64,000 nt of DNA from Margaritispora aquatica (taxonomy: Eukaryota > Ascomycota > Leotiomycetes > Helotiales > Discinellaceae), in the NCBI GenBank assembly GCA_007644065.1, contig VJWN01000011.1, positions 434,001-498,000 on the forward strand. Direction: 5' to 3'. A program made the position numbers and the translations under genes. Under the pieces are notes generated by a model. It made no database searches. It saw only the letters and a program-made list of their open reading frames with translations, and was not told the origin of the DNA. The stretch's first letter is position 1. Every line of letters starts with the position of its first letter. Below, piece after piece: positions 11,819-22,910 of the stretch.

Positions 11819-13330
11819 ATGTTTTCCACTTCCACCCTTCCAAGCACTCCTGGAAGAGGCCGATCGCGTTTCTCAAAAGCTCTCCCTACTGCTCCTGGTG
11901 AGGCATCCTTAAGTCCTAGATCATCGCCAGCTTTGATCTCCAAGTATATGCACTCTCCTCTACCACCATTGCCCAAACCGGTTGAGAAGAAGATGGCAGC
12001 TACTATTCAACGTCGTCCAGTTGGAGGTGGAGGTGGAGGTGGCGGGATAGGTGGTGGTGGGATAGGTTTGGGAATGGGACCGGGAACGGGAGCTGGTGTT
12101 GGAGGTGGACTTGGTCATGGAGTGCCAAAAGCTCCTTCCGTCAAGAGCGTCTCATCAATGTATTCCGACTCGCCAGGACTTTCTCGCAGTATCTCGGACA
12201 CCAGCACAAAAGATTCACTGAGCGGAGTTGATTCAGACATTGGACCAACTCCGCCATTACCTGCAAAAGATCGTCAGCGACAGCAAGCTCTCCCTCCTCC
12301 CCCAACGCCAAACAAACTTTTGGACAAACCTCTACCAAACTTCAATCCTTCTCCTCCTCGAACAGAACTTTGGAAACGTCGCTCAGCTAGTAGCAATAAG
12401 AGTATACAATTCGCAGATCTTAAATTGCAGAAGAGCAACGGATCCACCGCAAGCCCTCCGAGGAGGCCAGAAAACCCCACAGATCGACCTCTCCCTCGAA
12501 GCACAGCAAGTCGCAAGCCAATTCCGAGTCGGGAAGCACCTCCACAACCAGACTTTATGGGAAATAAGATCTCGAAGCTAAGGAAGAAGGTCTCGAAGGA
12601 GAACCTAGAACCTTTGGCGGATACCGGCAAGAATGAGAAAATCACTCGGGGGCGTCAGGGTCCGAGGCTGCCCACTCCAGAATATCTAAAGGCAGACAAG
12701 CGGCCAGAACCTCCATCAAAGTTGCTCTCACCCAGGTCCCCCTTCACTCCGCCAGAAGACAAGGCTCCTGCACTGCCACCGAAATCCGAATCTCGAGGAA
12801 CAGAGAATGTTCGACCTGAGGTGGAACGAAGTAACTCTGAATCGACCACTATCCGACCTAACGTCTTTTCTTCGTCGTCCCAAATCTTTTCTCGCGGTAC
12901 CACTAATGATACTCTCGCCGTTACTTCTGAAGCTCCTACTCTGGTTGCACCGCCTCCTCCCGAGAAACCATCTGCTGCTCGACTTCTCACCCCACAACTT
13001 TCAGCAGACAAGACTTCACCTCTTACCCTTCCGTCTCCAACTCATGGTATCCACTTCCCCTCAATCAAATCACCAGCACCCGCCGGTACTATCTTCCCTG
13101 GCCCCGAGCTGAACATTGTTCACTTCGATTGCTATCAATCGCACAAGTTCATGCGCAGCACAAGGAATGTGCAATGCCCAACTGGATGCATGATCTGCCA
13201 GAAGAAGGACACGGAGACAAGATGGAGGTGCAACTGGTGTTGTTTGAGCGCATGTGCTTCTTGCATGCAGGCCTTGACCGCAACTCCCGGGAAGGACTTG
13301 CGGGCTTGCTTAGAACGAATTCGCAAATAG
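11819..13330 (+). CDS. Proline-rich protein with C-terminal Cys-rich (zinc-ribbon-like) module
   Basis: Intronless, 503 residues. The first ~430 residues are disordered and Pro/Ser-rich with many SH3-ligand-like runs (SPLPPLPKPVEKK, PPLPAKDR, APALPPKSE) and a long Gly-rich segment (residues about 68-102). The last ~75 residues are ordered. They carry a dense Cys pattern, CPTGCMICQ, then RWRCNWCCLSACASCM, that probably binds zinc. Similar Cys-rich C-termini following disordered segments occur in other filamentous ascomycetes (recalled, not searched). The architecture suggests a scaffold or adaptor, but no function is established. The start is the first ATG of the frame; it is not independently supported. 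Confidence 0.75.
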   Translation: MFSTSTLPSTPGRGRSRFSKALPTAPGEASLSPRSSPALISKYMHSPLPPLPKPVEKKMAATIQRRPVGGGGGGGGIGGGGIGLGMGPGTGAGVGGGLGHGVPKAPSVKSVSSMYSDSPGLSRSISDTSTKDSLSGVDSDIGPTPPLPAKDRQRQQALPPPPTPNKLLDKPLPNFNPSPPRTELWKRRSASSNKSIQFADLKLQKSNGSTASPPRRPENPTDRPLPRSTASRKPIPSREAPPQPDFMGNKISKLRKKVSKENLEPLADTGKNEKITRGRQGPRLPTPEYLKADKRPEPPSKLLSPRSPFTPPEDKAPALPPKSESRGTENVRPEVERSNSESTTIRPNVFSSSSQIFSRGTTNDTLAVTSEAPTLVAPPPPEKPSAARLLTPQLSADKTSPLTLPSPTHGIHFPSIKSPAPAGTIFPGPELNIVHFDCYQSHKFMRSTRNVQCPTGCMICQKKDTETRWRCNWCCLSACASCMQALTATPGKDLRACLERIRK

Positions 13331-14554
13331 ACGACAAACAATGCATAGGGTGCTATTGATATGGTCACAGGTGACTGGCGTTTACGGATGACATTGGTGA
13401 TTGTGCCTGGGGTTTTGGCATGAATATAGAAGGCTTAGATGGGGAACCAACGGATGATTCATGATGGATGATGAATCTGTGCATAGGTACAGAATTTTCG
13501 CTTCACGGCTATTGTATACGATTTGTATGAGGTTAGGAAAATGGAGTCATGTTTCGTTAGAGATGGGAAGGAAGATGCACAGATCCAATGGCACTGTAGT
13601 AGGGATTCTCAGCTGGAAATGTCAGTAGCATCAATTTTGAAGTATGGTATTGAGTCGTGTGTGTTTGCATTTCCTGTGATGGATTGGTTGTTCCAAGTGG
13701 AACGTTGCTCATTACCTTGAACATAGTCATAGAGAAGGGCCCCCATTTCAATCCTTTATATTTCTAAATCAGGAAAACAATGATAAAGAGTGCTTGGGTT
13801 AAGGTAAAAGATATGCATCTTCAAGCTCTTGCAGATGGGTGAACAGCAACTGCTAAGAAGAAGAAAAGATGACAAGCAATAGCAGCCTGTGGTGTTGGTC
13901 GATTACTCGATTGACCTCGGGAGGCCTAATTTTGGTCATGTGGGAGGGTGCTAGTACCTACGGTACCTGACCTTGAACTTGACTGCCGTAGTGAGATATC
14001 CTCCTCATGAGTTTGGATTCCTCCTAAAACATAACATCTCTATATCTCCTTATTCCCATAGCCACCGACATTGGGTTATTATCATTGCTCACTCGCCCTA
14101 TCCTATACAATCGATGAAATGGGACGAGGTTATTGTGAAAGATAAAAAGCGAAATATAGAAAATATCTCTACAAGTGGTCGCTTGCCGAAGAACTACCCT
14201 TCTGTTAACCCCGTCTAGATGTTATTGAGTTGCAGAACGATCCTCGACAATTCCTTTATAGAAGAGTTATCAAACTTAGAGGGAAATTATTTGCTGGTCT
14301 TATTTACTGTTGTGGAAATCCAGATATCTTATAGGATTCTCCACTACCTTTCATTCAATCTTACTATTTATTCTCTACCTATCGAGTTTGCACGATACAA
14401 TACTACTCTGTATTAGATCTCATCCAACGATCTATACAGATGAAAACCAGGAAATCGATCGTAGGCTTGTCTCGCCCGCAAGGAGATAGCCACGAAAGCT
14501 TCTTCAGTGAGTCTCAGGGTCCTTTCCATCGAGCGCTTGGAACTGTTGAACTTG
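13331..14554. other. Intergenic, no gene recognised
   Basis: AT-rich stretch downstream of the Pro-rich gene. Only short, motif-free ORFs are seen. Confidence 0.4.
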
Positions 14555-14750
14555 ACCTACTCGGGCATTTGCGTGACCTGCATGGCATGCAGGCTCGGTA
14601 GGAAAGAAAAGACGATGCCAAAGCGAAATGTACAAAATGCATTCGAACCACGATCGAGGCCCTATTCATCGATGCGCGCGTCTTATTGGCAAGACTACAT
14701 GCAAGTACGACAGAAAGTATGGTTACCAAGTGGTAAATACCCAGTTGACA
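14555..14750 (+). pseudogene. Possible relic of a Zn2Cys6 (fungal zinc-cluster) DNA-binding domain
   Basis: Two overlapping plus frames each hold half of a zinc-cluster-like sequence. The frame read from 14507 gives CVTCMACRLGRK. The frame one base over gives KKRRC and then RCARLIGKTTCKYDRKYG, close to the second half of Zn2Cys6 domains (C-x2-C-x-R-L-G-x-x-C-x-Y). A one-base frameshift near 14600-14612 would join them, and the cysteine expected before HRC is an isoleucine. I infer a decayed transcription-factor gene. No intact downstream regulator ORF is present. It lies next to the truncated-looking AMP-ligase gene at 15309, so the two may be remnants of one locus. It could also be chance similarity. 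Confidence 0.35.
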
Positions 14751-15308
14751 ACCCGAGTGGGTTTGGCGAGTATAGCCAAGCACTTTTCTAGATTGAGTTT
14801 GCTTTCCGAGATCAAGGGGATCGTGAGTGGCAGGATGGGAACTTGGACACGGCTGTTATGCTTATTTGTGTTTATTCCCGGCCAGATGATTGGAGCGTTA
14901 TGGGAGAAAGTCTCGATTTCCCTTCTTTTCGATTTAAAGGGACCTTCCTTGAGACGAGGGCCGTGAGTCAGGTCCTCGGGTCTAGGACGTCACTTGCAGA
15001 CAAAGCAGGTGGACGTTTGAATTGTCGGCTTTTGACTGATATATCAAAGGAAGCCCCGGGGAGAGTCATGCTTGAGATGCGAAACCTCGATCCGAAGAAG
15101 ATTTTGTACAAAGTATGCTATGGTGAAAAGGCTTCCACAGATTCCACATCGTTGTCCCCATTAAATTCACCAAAGTTCACTCTTCGCAGCATCTGGTCAA
15201 GTGGTCCATGAGTCGAAGCTCAGGTGGTCACATACATATATACCACAACAGGACTTTTCGTCTTTATTCTTCTATATCTCCTCTTGTATTTGCATACCAC
15301 CATACCCA
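14751..15308. other. Intergenic, possible degraded coding DNA
   Basis: Two moderately long plus frames (to 14966 and 15211) follow the zinc-cluster relic without recognisable motifs. The stretch may be decayed coding sequence or leader of the AMP-ligase gene. Confidence 0.3.
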
Positions 15309-16464
15309 ATGATCGATACAGGGCTCAAGTCCCTGTCGCTACACTACACGAGAATGGGCGACATAGGTGAATTACTGGATTTTTGTCCAACCATCGCTCC
15401 GGAGCTGCACGATCTCCTGGACTTCGTGCGCAGGCACTCACCATATTATCGTGAGTTGTGGAGAGATGTCTCTGAGGATGGGACGGCGCTGTTGCATCGA
15501 TATCCGGTTGTTAACCGGAATGCGTTTTGGGAGGCTCATAATGCATCCATTGCGTTTAATTCGGGTGTGCTCACAGGCCCGGTGTATAGTGGTGTTATGG
15601 TTCGATCCGGTGGTAAGATTCCCTTTCAACAAGCGAGAGCAGCGGGAAAACAAGAGGGAAAGAAGCAAAAATCGAAAGAAGTGTCAGTACTAATAAAATA
15701 CAGGAACACAAACCAATCCTCGAATAACTACCTACACCAAAGACGAGCTTAAGACCATCAGCCAACAAGTCGGCACCGCAATCCTCGCAGCTGGCATCCG
15801 GCCCCACGACCGGATCGCCAATCTCCTCTCGTCCGGCTTAATGGAGCCTGCATTCTTAACTCATGCTCTCGCACTCACCGACCTCCAACTTCCGCTCGTG
15901 CATCTTCCCATCAGTGGGGCCCCCTCCACGACAGCACTGCAACTCATGCGCCACTGCGGCGCGACCATCGTTTTCGCCTCCATCAGCACGCTCGTAGAGA
16001 TCGCGGAGCATCTCCTTGAGCTAGGCGAGACCATGCCACGTGTGCGGGTGCTTTTATTCTCTGGCAGCGGCACTGACAGCGAGAACGGCACCGAGAAAGA
16101 CTCCGAGCCCTTCAACGAAGACCAACGCAACTGCATTCTCAATGCCTTCCCTTGCGCGCGGATCCGTCCGCTCTTCTATGGCAACCCAGACGTGGGCGTG
16201 GTCGGTTATTCGAGCAGCGTGTTCGATTGTCGTCAATTTACGGTCGCAACGCCTTATGTGGTTGTTGAGATCGTTCCTGGTCGGGGTGGAAATGGCAAGG
16301 TGTTAGTACCAACCATGGAGAATGGTGTTCCTGGCAGACTGCTAGTTACGAATCTGGGGAGGAGACTCCAACCTGTGGTGAGATTTCCAACGGGAGGGAG
16401 GGCGGAATGGATCGACTTTGTGGGGGGTAGGTTTAGGGTTTTGGGTGGAAAGGGGAAGGACTAG
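15309..16464 (+). CDS. AMP-dependent ligase-like (PaaK/phenylacetate-CoA ligase-type) protein, possibly truncated
   Basis: Adenylate-forming enzyme of the ANL superfamily, PaaK-like branch. The model is join(15309..15612, 15704..16464), about 354 residues; the 91-nt intron (GTAAGA...TACAG) rebuilds the phosphate-binding loop as RSGGTQTNPRITTYTKDEL. The N-terminus (ELHDLLDFVRRHSPYYRELW) and ASGLMEPAF-like central segment fit PaaK relatives. C-terminal features visible are FYGNPDVGVVGYSS, GVPGRLLVTNLGRR and PVVRFPTGGRAEW. The frame stops at 16462 right after the A8-like hinge region (FRVLGGKGKD), so the mobile C-terminal domain of about 100 residues, with its usual catalytic lysine, seems missing. 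This suggests a pseudogene, a non-ligase homologue, or a missed 3' exon. A second in-frame ATG at 15354 is also possible as start. Confidence 0.65.
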
Positions 16465-18044
16465 AGATGAAAAGCAGGGGCATCGACATTATGGATCAGT
16501 GGTATGTGATGAGATCGAATATATCCTTATCACAACCGATATATCGAGGATTATCATACCTTAACGATGTTATTCAGAAGGACGAACATCTCAGACTTAG
16601 TGGCCCGGATGAGGCACGAGAGGAAATGTGTTCTTGATATCTTTGAACCTTGGCAGATCGCGAGCTTTGATCTGCCTTGGTATCATATGTGGAGTTGAAG
16701 CAAGTAAGGTCGTTCCTTGTTTGTGGTCAGCCTCGTGGGGGAGACGTGAAGCAGGAGAGAAACAAGAGCGGATTGAAATCAGATTCATCGTATCTAGGTA
16801 GATACCTAGCTAAGTACCACAACAACGAGAACTCCACCCACAGTTACGGAGAATTCCAGCTCGATTCCCATACCGTGGGAAGAGGGAATTAGCCTGAACC
16901 CAAGTCGCGGAAGACTACCGATCGCACTGCACTGGAATGGGTTACGTTTTATGGAAAAGATACGAGGTGAGACGGTGTTTGTGGTCTTTTGGGTGTCGAG
17001 GGTGTTGGATCTTGAAGTTTGCGATTTGGGTGTGGCAATCTGCATATTGGATGTGATGCGATGTAACATTCGTTGGGTATGACAATCGTTCTGCGTGGTT
17101 GGTTAGTGCGAAATGGTCCGCAATGACATGTGATTACTGTCTCATTGAGATTACATCCAGTCGAGGTTACATAAGAGTGGTTGTGGTTGTGGTTGTACTT
17201 GTATTTCTGTTTAGGTCTTTGTTTTGTATCCGCAGTATGTGTTGTGGATTCTATGTCTTTATGTCCTACGTTAGCTATTTTGTTTTTGAAGTCGAAATTG
17301 AAGTTTGGATTTTTGGTGTGAATCTCACTACTGGTCTACTTTTTTCTTAAAACTGGAAATGCGCTCTCAACGGAGTCATCGAGCTCAGCTGTCTTGTTGT
17401 TCATGTTTCTCCTTCTGGCATATCTACAAGGCGGAGAGGAGATTGTAATGGTGGAATCTTTTCAATCGTGTTTCTATAGTCAACGAGGACAGATGCCTCT
17501 TATTGCAGTGGCACATGGTGTGATAGTAGCTACGCATTCTGCTTTTGAGGATTTCTCATACCATATTTTATCACCTTCAATCCGTACCTATTTTCCTTCA
17601 CATTATCTACAATGTCCTTACCGCTAAATGCCTGCTGATTTCGTCAAGCGAGGCTTGAATCAAGTTCGCAAAAGAATTACACCTGGCAAAAAGTTCGAGG
17701 GAAACAGGGCAGAATTAAACTAGTAATCACGAGAGAGGGAAGCATTGTGTTGGTATCTGATTTTTTTAATGGTACTTCGGGTTTTGATTCCTCGGTACGG
17801 TTTATTAGATACATGGATAGCTATTCATTTACGAGCTGGCCATGCAGGAAAGTCCCAACTTCCAACTTCCAACCTCCAACCCAAACATTACTTACAGCCA
17901 CCCAACCAATTCCAATTGCAATTCCACATTCAATATTCATCCCAACTCATTACACATCTCATATCCCTCATCCTCATCCTCATCCTCATCCTCATCTTCA
18001 TCCATCGACCATCGTCCCTCCCGTCACCCTTCTCACCCAATCAT
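16465..18044. other. Intergenic with CCTCAT microsatellite
   Basis: This 1.6 kb stretch separates the AMP-ligase-like gene from the 3' end of the CFEM gene. I found no convincing continuation of the ligase. A simple repeat lies near its right end. Confidence 0.4.
17966..17995. repeat. (CCTCAT)n hexanucleotide microsatellite
   Basis: Five consecutive copies of CCTCAT directly downstream of the CFEM stop codon, likely in its 3' UTR. Confidence 0.8.
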
Positions 18045-18781
18045 CTACAAACCAGCCATGATGGCCATTCCGATGGCAGCGACACCTCCGAAGCTCACAA
18101 CCAACTGTGCGGCGGCACCGGTGTAGGCCACGGCCGTGGCGGTGGTGGATGTAGTGGCGTTCTTGGACACGACGGAGGAGACGGTGGTTGCGGTGGTAGA
18201 TGGCTTGGCGGAGGTTGTTGGTGCGGCGGAGGTGGTTGGTGCTGCGGATGTGGTTGGTGCAGCGGAGGTGGTTGGTGCTGCTGAGGTGGTGACTGGTGAG
18301 TTGTGTTAGTTGTGTTTGTAGGTATGTTTGGGTGGTGGGTGAGTGAGATGTCAAGCGAGGATGAGATGACAGGAGATGAGATGAACGGATGTAAGTTAGA
18401 GAGTCTCTTACCTGCAATAGCCGATGTTGTCGCAACAACAGCAGTAGTTCCCGCCGCGGTAGCAGCAGCGCAATCAGCCTGGACAGCAGACAAAACAGCT
18501 ACACAACACTCATTAGCACACATTCACTCCAAGCTCCCTCTCACACAGGACAACGTACCCAGAGCACCAGTAGCTCCGCATGCCTCCAGCACACAAGGGG
18601 TGGCAGCGCTAGTGGCAGCGCTCAGGTTGGCAGCCGAGCATTGGCATATGAGATCGGTGGCCCCGCAGGTGGTGGTGGAGGCCACGGCGTTGGCGATACA
18701 GGTTGCGGCGCACTCTGGGATGGCGGCTTGTCCGAGGCCGGCGAGGGCGAGGAGCACGAGGGCAGAGTAGGAGTATTGCAT
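18045..18781 (-). CDS. CFEM-domain GPI-anchored cell-surface protein
   Basis: Secreted CFEM protein, 185 residues, from complement(18045..18292, 18412..18498, 18559..18781); introns of 119 and 60 nt. Residues 1-19 are a signal peptide ending GLGQA. The CFEM module (about 21-90) has all eight cysteines in order: ECAATC, TTTC, LICQC, TPC, EAC and ADC. It has the Asp of GATDLICQC, which in heme-binding CFEM proteins coordinates heme iron. After it comes a Thr/Ser/Ala-rich stalk with tandem TTSAAP units. A hydrophobic C-terminus (FGGVAAIGMAIMAGL) follows, typical of a GPI-attachment signal. Likely roles are cell-wall structure, heme/iron acquisition or host interaction; the sequence does not decide among them. 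The antisense strand shows a long Gly-rich ORF that is a composition shadow. Confidence 0.92.
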
Positions 18782-21700
18782 CTTGATGGTTGAGGGAGTC
18801 TGGTGAGGCTGCCGTAAACGAGTGATTGGCAAGTAAGTGGGTGGTGGTGGTGGTTGGATTGGTCTTGAGCTGGAAGTGTGAGTGAGTGAGTGAGTTTGAG
18901 GTGGTGAAGAGGAAAGATGGATTATAGAGAGGTGTTGGAGCTTTATACTGACAGGTTGGGAGACACCAACTAGACGATTTCTCAATGACGGCCAGCGGGA
19001 CAGCCAGCCAGCCAGCCAGACAGATAGATGCATTCACATGCCTTCCTTCCTCCCCCCCCCCATCTCGGACATTGCTCCACAACGGTGGCACTCGGTCATA
19101 ACCAAAGAAGATCGAATTCCCAAAACTCCCAATGTGCACCTGTGATCCGACAGCGTTGCCAATGAGAGCGCTGCTCCTCGCTTCAAGCATATAAACGCTC
19201 ATCTTGCGTCGTGCGGAGAAGGCTTTTCTCATCTCGGCGGGAGGAGCTTTGTGGTCTCTTTCAAGTGGCAGGGCAGGGTCAGGGAAAACAGTTTGGGGTA
19301 ATGTGTTACCGTTGTGGAGGATCGCCAGAGAGGTGGAGCAGGAGGGTATCCCCTTGTCGCACGATGTCGTCCGACTTGCGATGTTGTCTAGGTGGGACTG
19401 TCAGGTACTGGGTGAGTGGGAGATGCAGGAACACTCACTAGGTCGTCTTAGGTCTTGAAGGGGGGGGGGGTTACTCGTACCATAGGAAGACAGCTGAGCA
19501 CTAGCTGTCTGTATCTGAACCTGCACCAGCCCGTCATGACAGCTTCTAGCTCACTCGACTTTTCTATTCGGCTAATGTTGTGTAAACACCAATTATTTGA
19601 TCATTACTAGTAGATGTGTGAATTCGACTAATTGGTAATTTGGTTGAACAATCTCATGGCTTGCCAGTTGTCACCCAACTGATTCCGTTCAGTCGAGTCG
19701 TTGTCCTCGTATCTCCTCTGAAGGCGTCTGCATGTCACAGCCAATATCCGTCTCTGGAGTCGGACTTGCTGAACTCGGTTAGCACCTGTTAGGGGTCGAA
19801 TATGGGGTGACGTGGTCTGATTGGATACTGTCGGGGATTAGCGTTATTAATCCCCGTACCCACATTTCACCCGCATTATTTCCCCGCGTCGCTACCGAGG
19901 TCCAATAGATTCGCTGGCATCGACATCGACATCTGATCGTGGAGGTTGGCTGTTGTTGGTGGTTGTTTGGAGGATTTAACTTTACCTTCACATTTGGTTT
20001 TCACATGCTCTCCAACCAATACAGGTTTTGTGATTAAGGTTGGGAGAACCTCCCCAATCTAGGCACAGGGACGGGTTCTTGATGGTGGCAATGTTTCGGT
20101 GTAATCAGGAAGGTAACAGGTCTGCAGGCATTTTCACTTACAACGTTACGAAACTTGATTGTGTTACTTGCCCTCATATGTTTACGATGTGTCAATTCAA
20201 GCAAGTGACTGGGTAAACACTCCCCATAGCACCAAAGAATAGCCGAGAAACCTCCCCCCCCCCTATCCTTACTAGATGGTTTATACTACCAAATTCAAGA
20301 CTTTGTTCCTCCCCCGCCTATAATCCGGGGTCACAAGCGAGGTCCCATTCGATCCACGAAATTACCCTCCTTACGCACCTCCCAGTCACCACCTCTCTCC
20401 GCTCCACCATCATCATGCGACATATGCAGCACCGCACCAATTCGGCTACACCACCCACCCTTCCAAACAACCACGGTAGCGGGTCGGACTCAGGTCCGCA
20501 ACCACCTGTCACGGCTGATATGACTTTTTCTGTTTATGCAAGAATCCCGTTTTCTCATTCCCGCCAGACGGAGCACTTGCCGTTTCGAGCATACTCGGAT
20601 GCAGCGGGATCGATTCGCTCATGCATTTTTTTCCTGGGAAGCCGAGAAGTTGAGGAGATGGTGGAAGGATGTACCATCCCTTGGCTTGTGATAGTCCGTT
20701 TGTGAAGAGGGAAGATATTGCTGGGGGGTTTTCTTTTCAGGAACAAGGCGATCCATTTCAAGTTTTATTACGATGTGCGAATCCATTTGGCTTAAGATTG
20801 CGTTTCGCATTTTTGGGGCAGGTTGAAATTGCTTGCTACGGCTATGGTGTGAAATTTCTGGTCGATGGCCATATTCGTTCGTTGACTAGCAAGCGTTTTG
20901 TGGTCAATCGGATTTTTCGATTTTTCTCACTGCAGCACATTTTCCACACCAAAAGCTGTATAGCCTTATTGTGATACTTTCTATTTGACTCTTAATCTCA
21001 TTCTCATTATCGTTTTTGCCTGTTTCTCGGCTATGTGGCGCTGTCTTGCTCCCACGAATTCAATTGACAATATCACTGGAAATTGGAGAAAGCAGAGATA
21101 AGAAGATTACATTGAGCTGCTTGGAAAAGTGTCTGCTTCTTCTGGGACGATTTTCTGTATACGGATCATCAGCTAAGTCATGGTTGCAAACTTGCAAACT
21201 TGCAAACTTGCAAAGGTCGTTTCTTGAAATTCGTTTGAGGACGAGCAGAGGACGAGATTTCACTTTTTGATTAAGCAATTGGATTGAAGCAGAAACTAAC
21301 ATAGATCTTAGGCAAGAGCAAGCAAACAAGTACAACCGAATAGTGTCAAACGGATATTTGCCTCCCTGATCGAACGGCTCAAGGAGGAGCGTACAATGTC
21401 CATTTTACACTGCTCAGTCGCAATCGGATGTTTTTGATGACTCGAGTCATTCCAAATTTATTGGCACTTGACCTCGAGCCTCATGCCAACTAGTTTCTTG
21501 GAAGTTACTACATGGCTCTCTTCAATGTTTCTAGCAACATGCTAGCTGCCAATGTCTTGAATCAGCTATCTAACCCAGTCAGCACCAAATTCGAAATCAC
21601 CCCCCCCCCCCGAAATACTTTGTATTTGGAGCTATATATACAAGTTAGCAGCACTTTCGCAGACGCAAGAAGCCGCGCTGTTGAGAGGCTGTCCCATGCT

Positions 21701-22910
21701 CCTGATGTAGGGTTGCTTTCAAAGTCCGAAATCTCTATAATCGAAATCGAACACATCTGTCGGCGAACATGTCAGATTGCCAATGTCAAAAAGAAAAAGG
21801 ATGGAAATTGAATATGAAGCATGGCTTGACTACATCTATTTGGCTATGACAGAATACAAGTTTCATCAAACTCCAGTCTGCGAGATGCCAATCGAGCTTC
21901 CGGCTTCTTCTTCTTGTCGAGGATGTCAAGCAGATACACACATAGTCTGGCTTTCTTCTACCCTTCTCTCTCTCACTACTGCAGCAATTTGAAGTGTTTT
22001 CAAGCTGAGCAATTAGGATGTAACCAGTCTACACAACTTCCACCAAGTCAAAGAATTGCATGGTTTTGTCAAGCTCGTACTTATTCAGGCCAAAACTCGG
22101 TCATGTACGCAAGTCATGTGATTTACTTGACTACAAGGAAAGATCTTATCTTACGTTCATGGACGCAGCATTCAACAATTTTTACTCCCACGTTGGCTCC
22201 CTCAGGTAGTTAGTCAAAACGGACACTAAGTAAGGACAATCCAACGTACAAAGAGGGGATAGCATTATATGCTCCCAGCTCTTGAAATACATAGTAAGCA
22301 CTTTGATCTAGCCAATCAAAGTCGTACGCTTAAGTGTTTTGATCCATTTCTATAAGACCGGGGAGCGCATAATGTTGTCCAGGCTCTGTATCATTCAAGA
22401 CTGGATATATTCCTTTGTTGTTTCAACATCATGTTCTGTGTCACAGGCTGACAGTTGACAGCGAGGTGGCGTTCAGGGGTAAGCCACTCCCACATTCTCG
22501 GTTATGGATTTGGTTAGCTCAAGGCAACTACGCCGCAAATAGATTTCTGCCTTCTCCATCTCCAAAACCAGACTTCTCCAGGTCATTGAAGTGCATTGAA
22601 GTGCATTGTTGCCTCAAGATCTCGTGTTTTGGTCAGATGAACAGGCGTCAATCAGTCGCGTGGGTGATTGTTGAATACGCGATGCTGGCGGTGTGGAATT
22701 TCTGATCTAAATCCTTCGATGATTGTCAACACAAAACCCTTTCCTTTCCTTCTGTCTTTTCCATCCTTCACTTCATCAACCATCAGCTGTTTACGATCTC
22801 AGCTGGCAATTGATCATTTCATACATCAACAGAGACCTAATTGCTATACTCGCTCCTTCTCATCAACTTCAAGAAATCTTAAATCATTCTTTCGTCGACC
22901 AACTCCCACA
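18782..22910. other. Gene-poor 4.1 kb divergent intergenic region with homopolymer C/G runs
   Basis: This stretch separates the divergent CFEM and ankyrin genes. Runs of 10-12 C or G occur at about 19052-19061, 19460-19470, 20254-20263 and 21600-21611. A direct repeat of AACTTGCA (three units, about 21189-21212) is also present. ORFs are short and carry no recognisable motif. Confidence 0.5.
18942..18947 (-). promoter_or_regulatory. Putative TATA box of the CFEM gene
   Basis: TATAAA on the minus strand about 160 bp upstream of the CFEM start codon, followed by a pyrimidine-rich CACTCACTCA-type leader. This is consistent with a TATA-driven, regulated cell-surface gene. Confidence 0.4.

Noticed and set aside
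17745..18284. Glycine-rich plus-strand ORF overlapping the CFEM gene
   Set aside because: It is the antisense composition shadow of the Thr/Ala/Ser repeats of the CFEM protein, and no family is recognisable.
20415..21270. Several 80-100 codon plus-strand ORFs in the 4.1 kb gene-poor stretch
   Set aside because: No motifs, no splice-linked continuation, and composition like the surrounding intergenic DNA.
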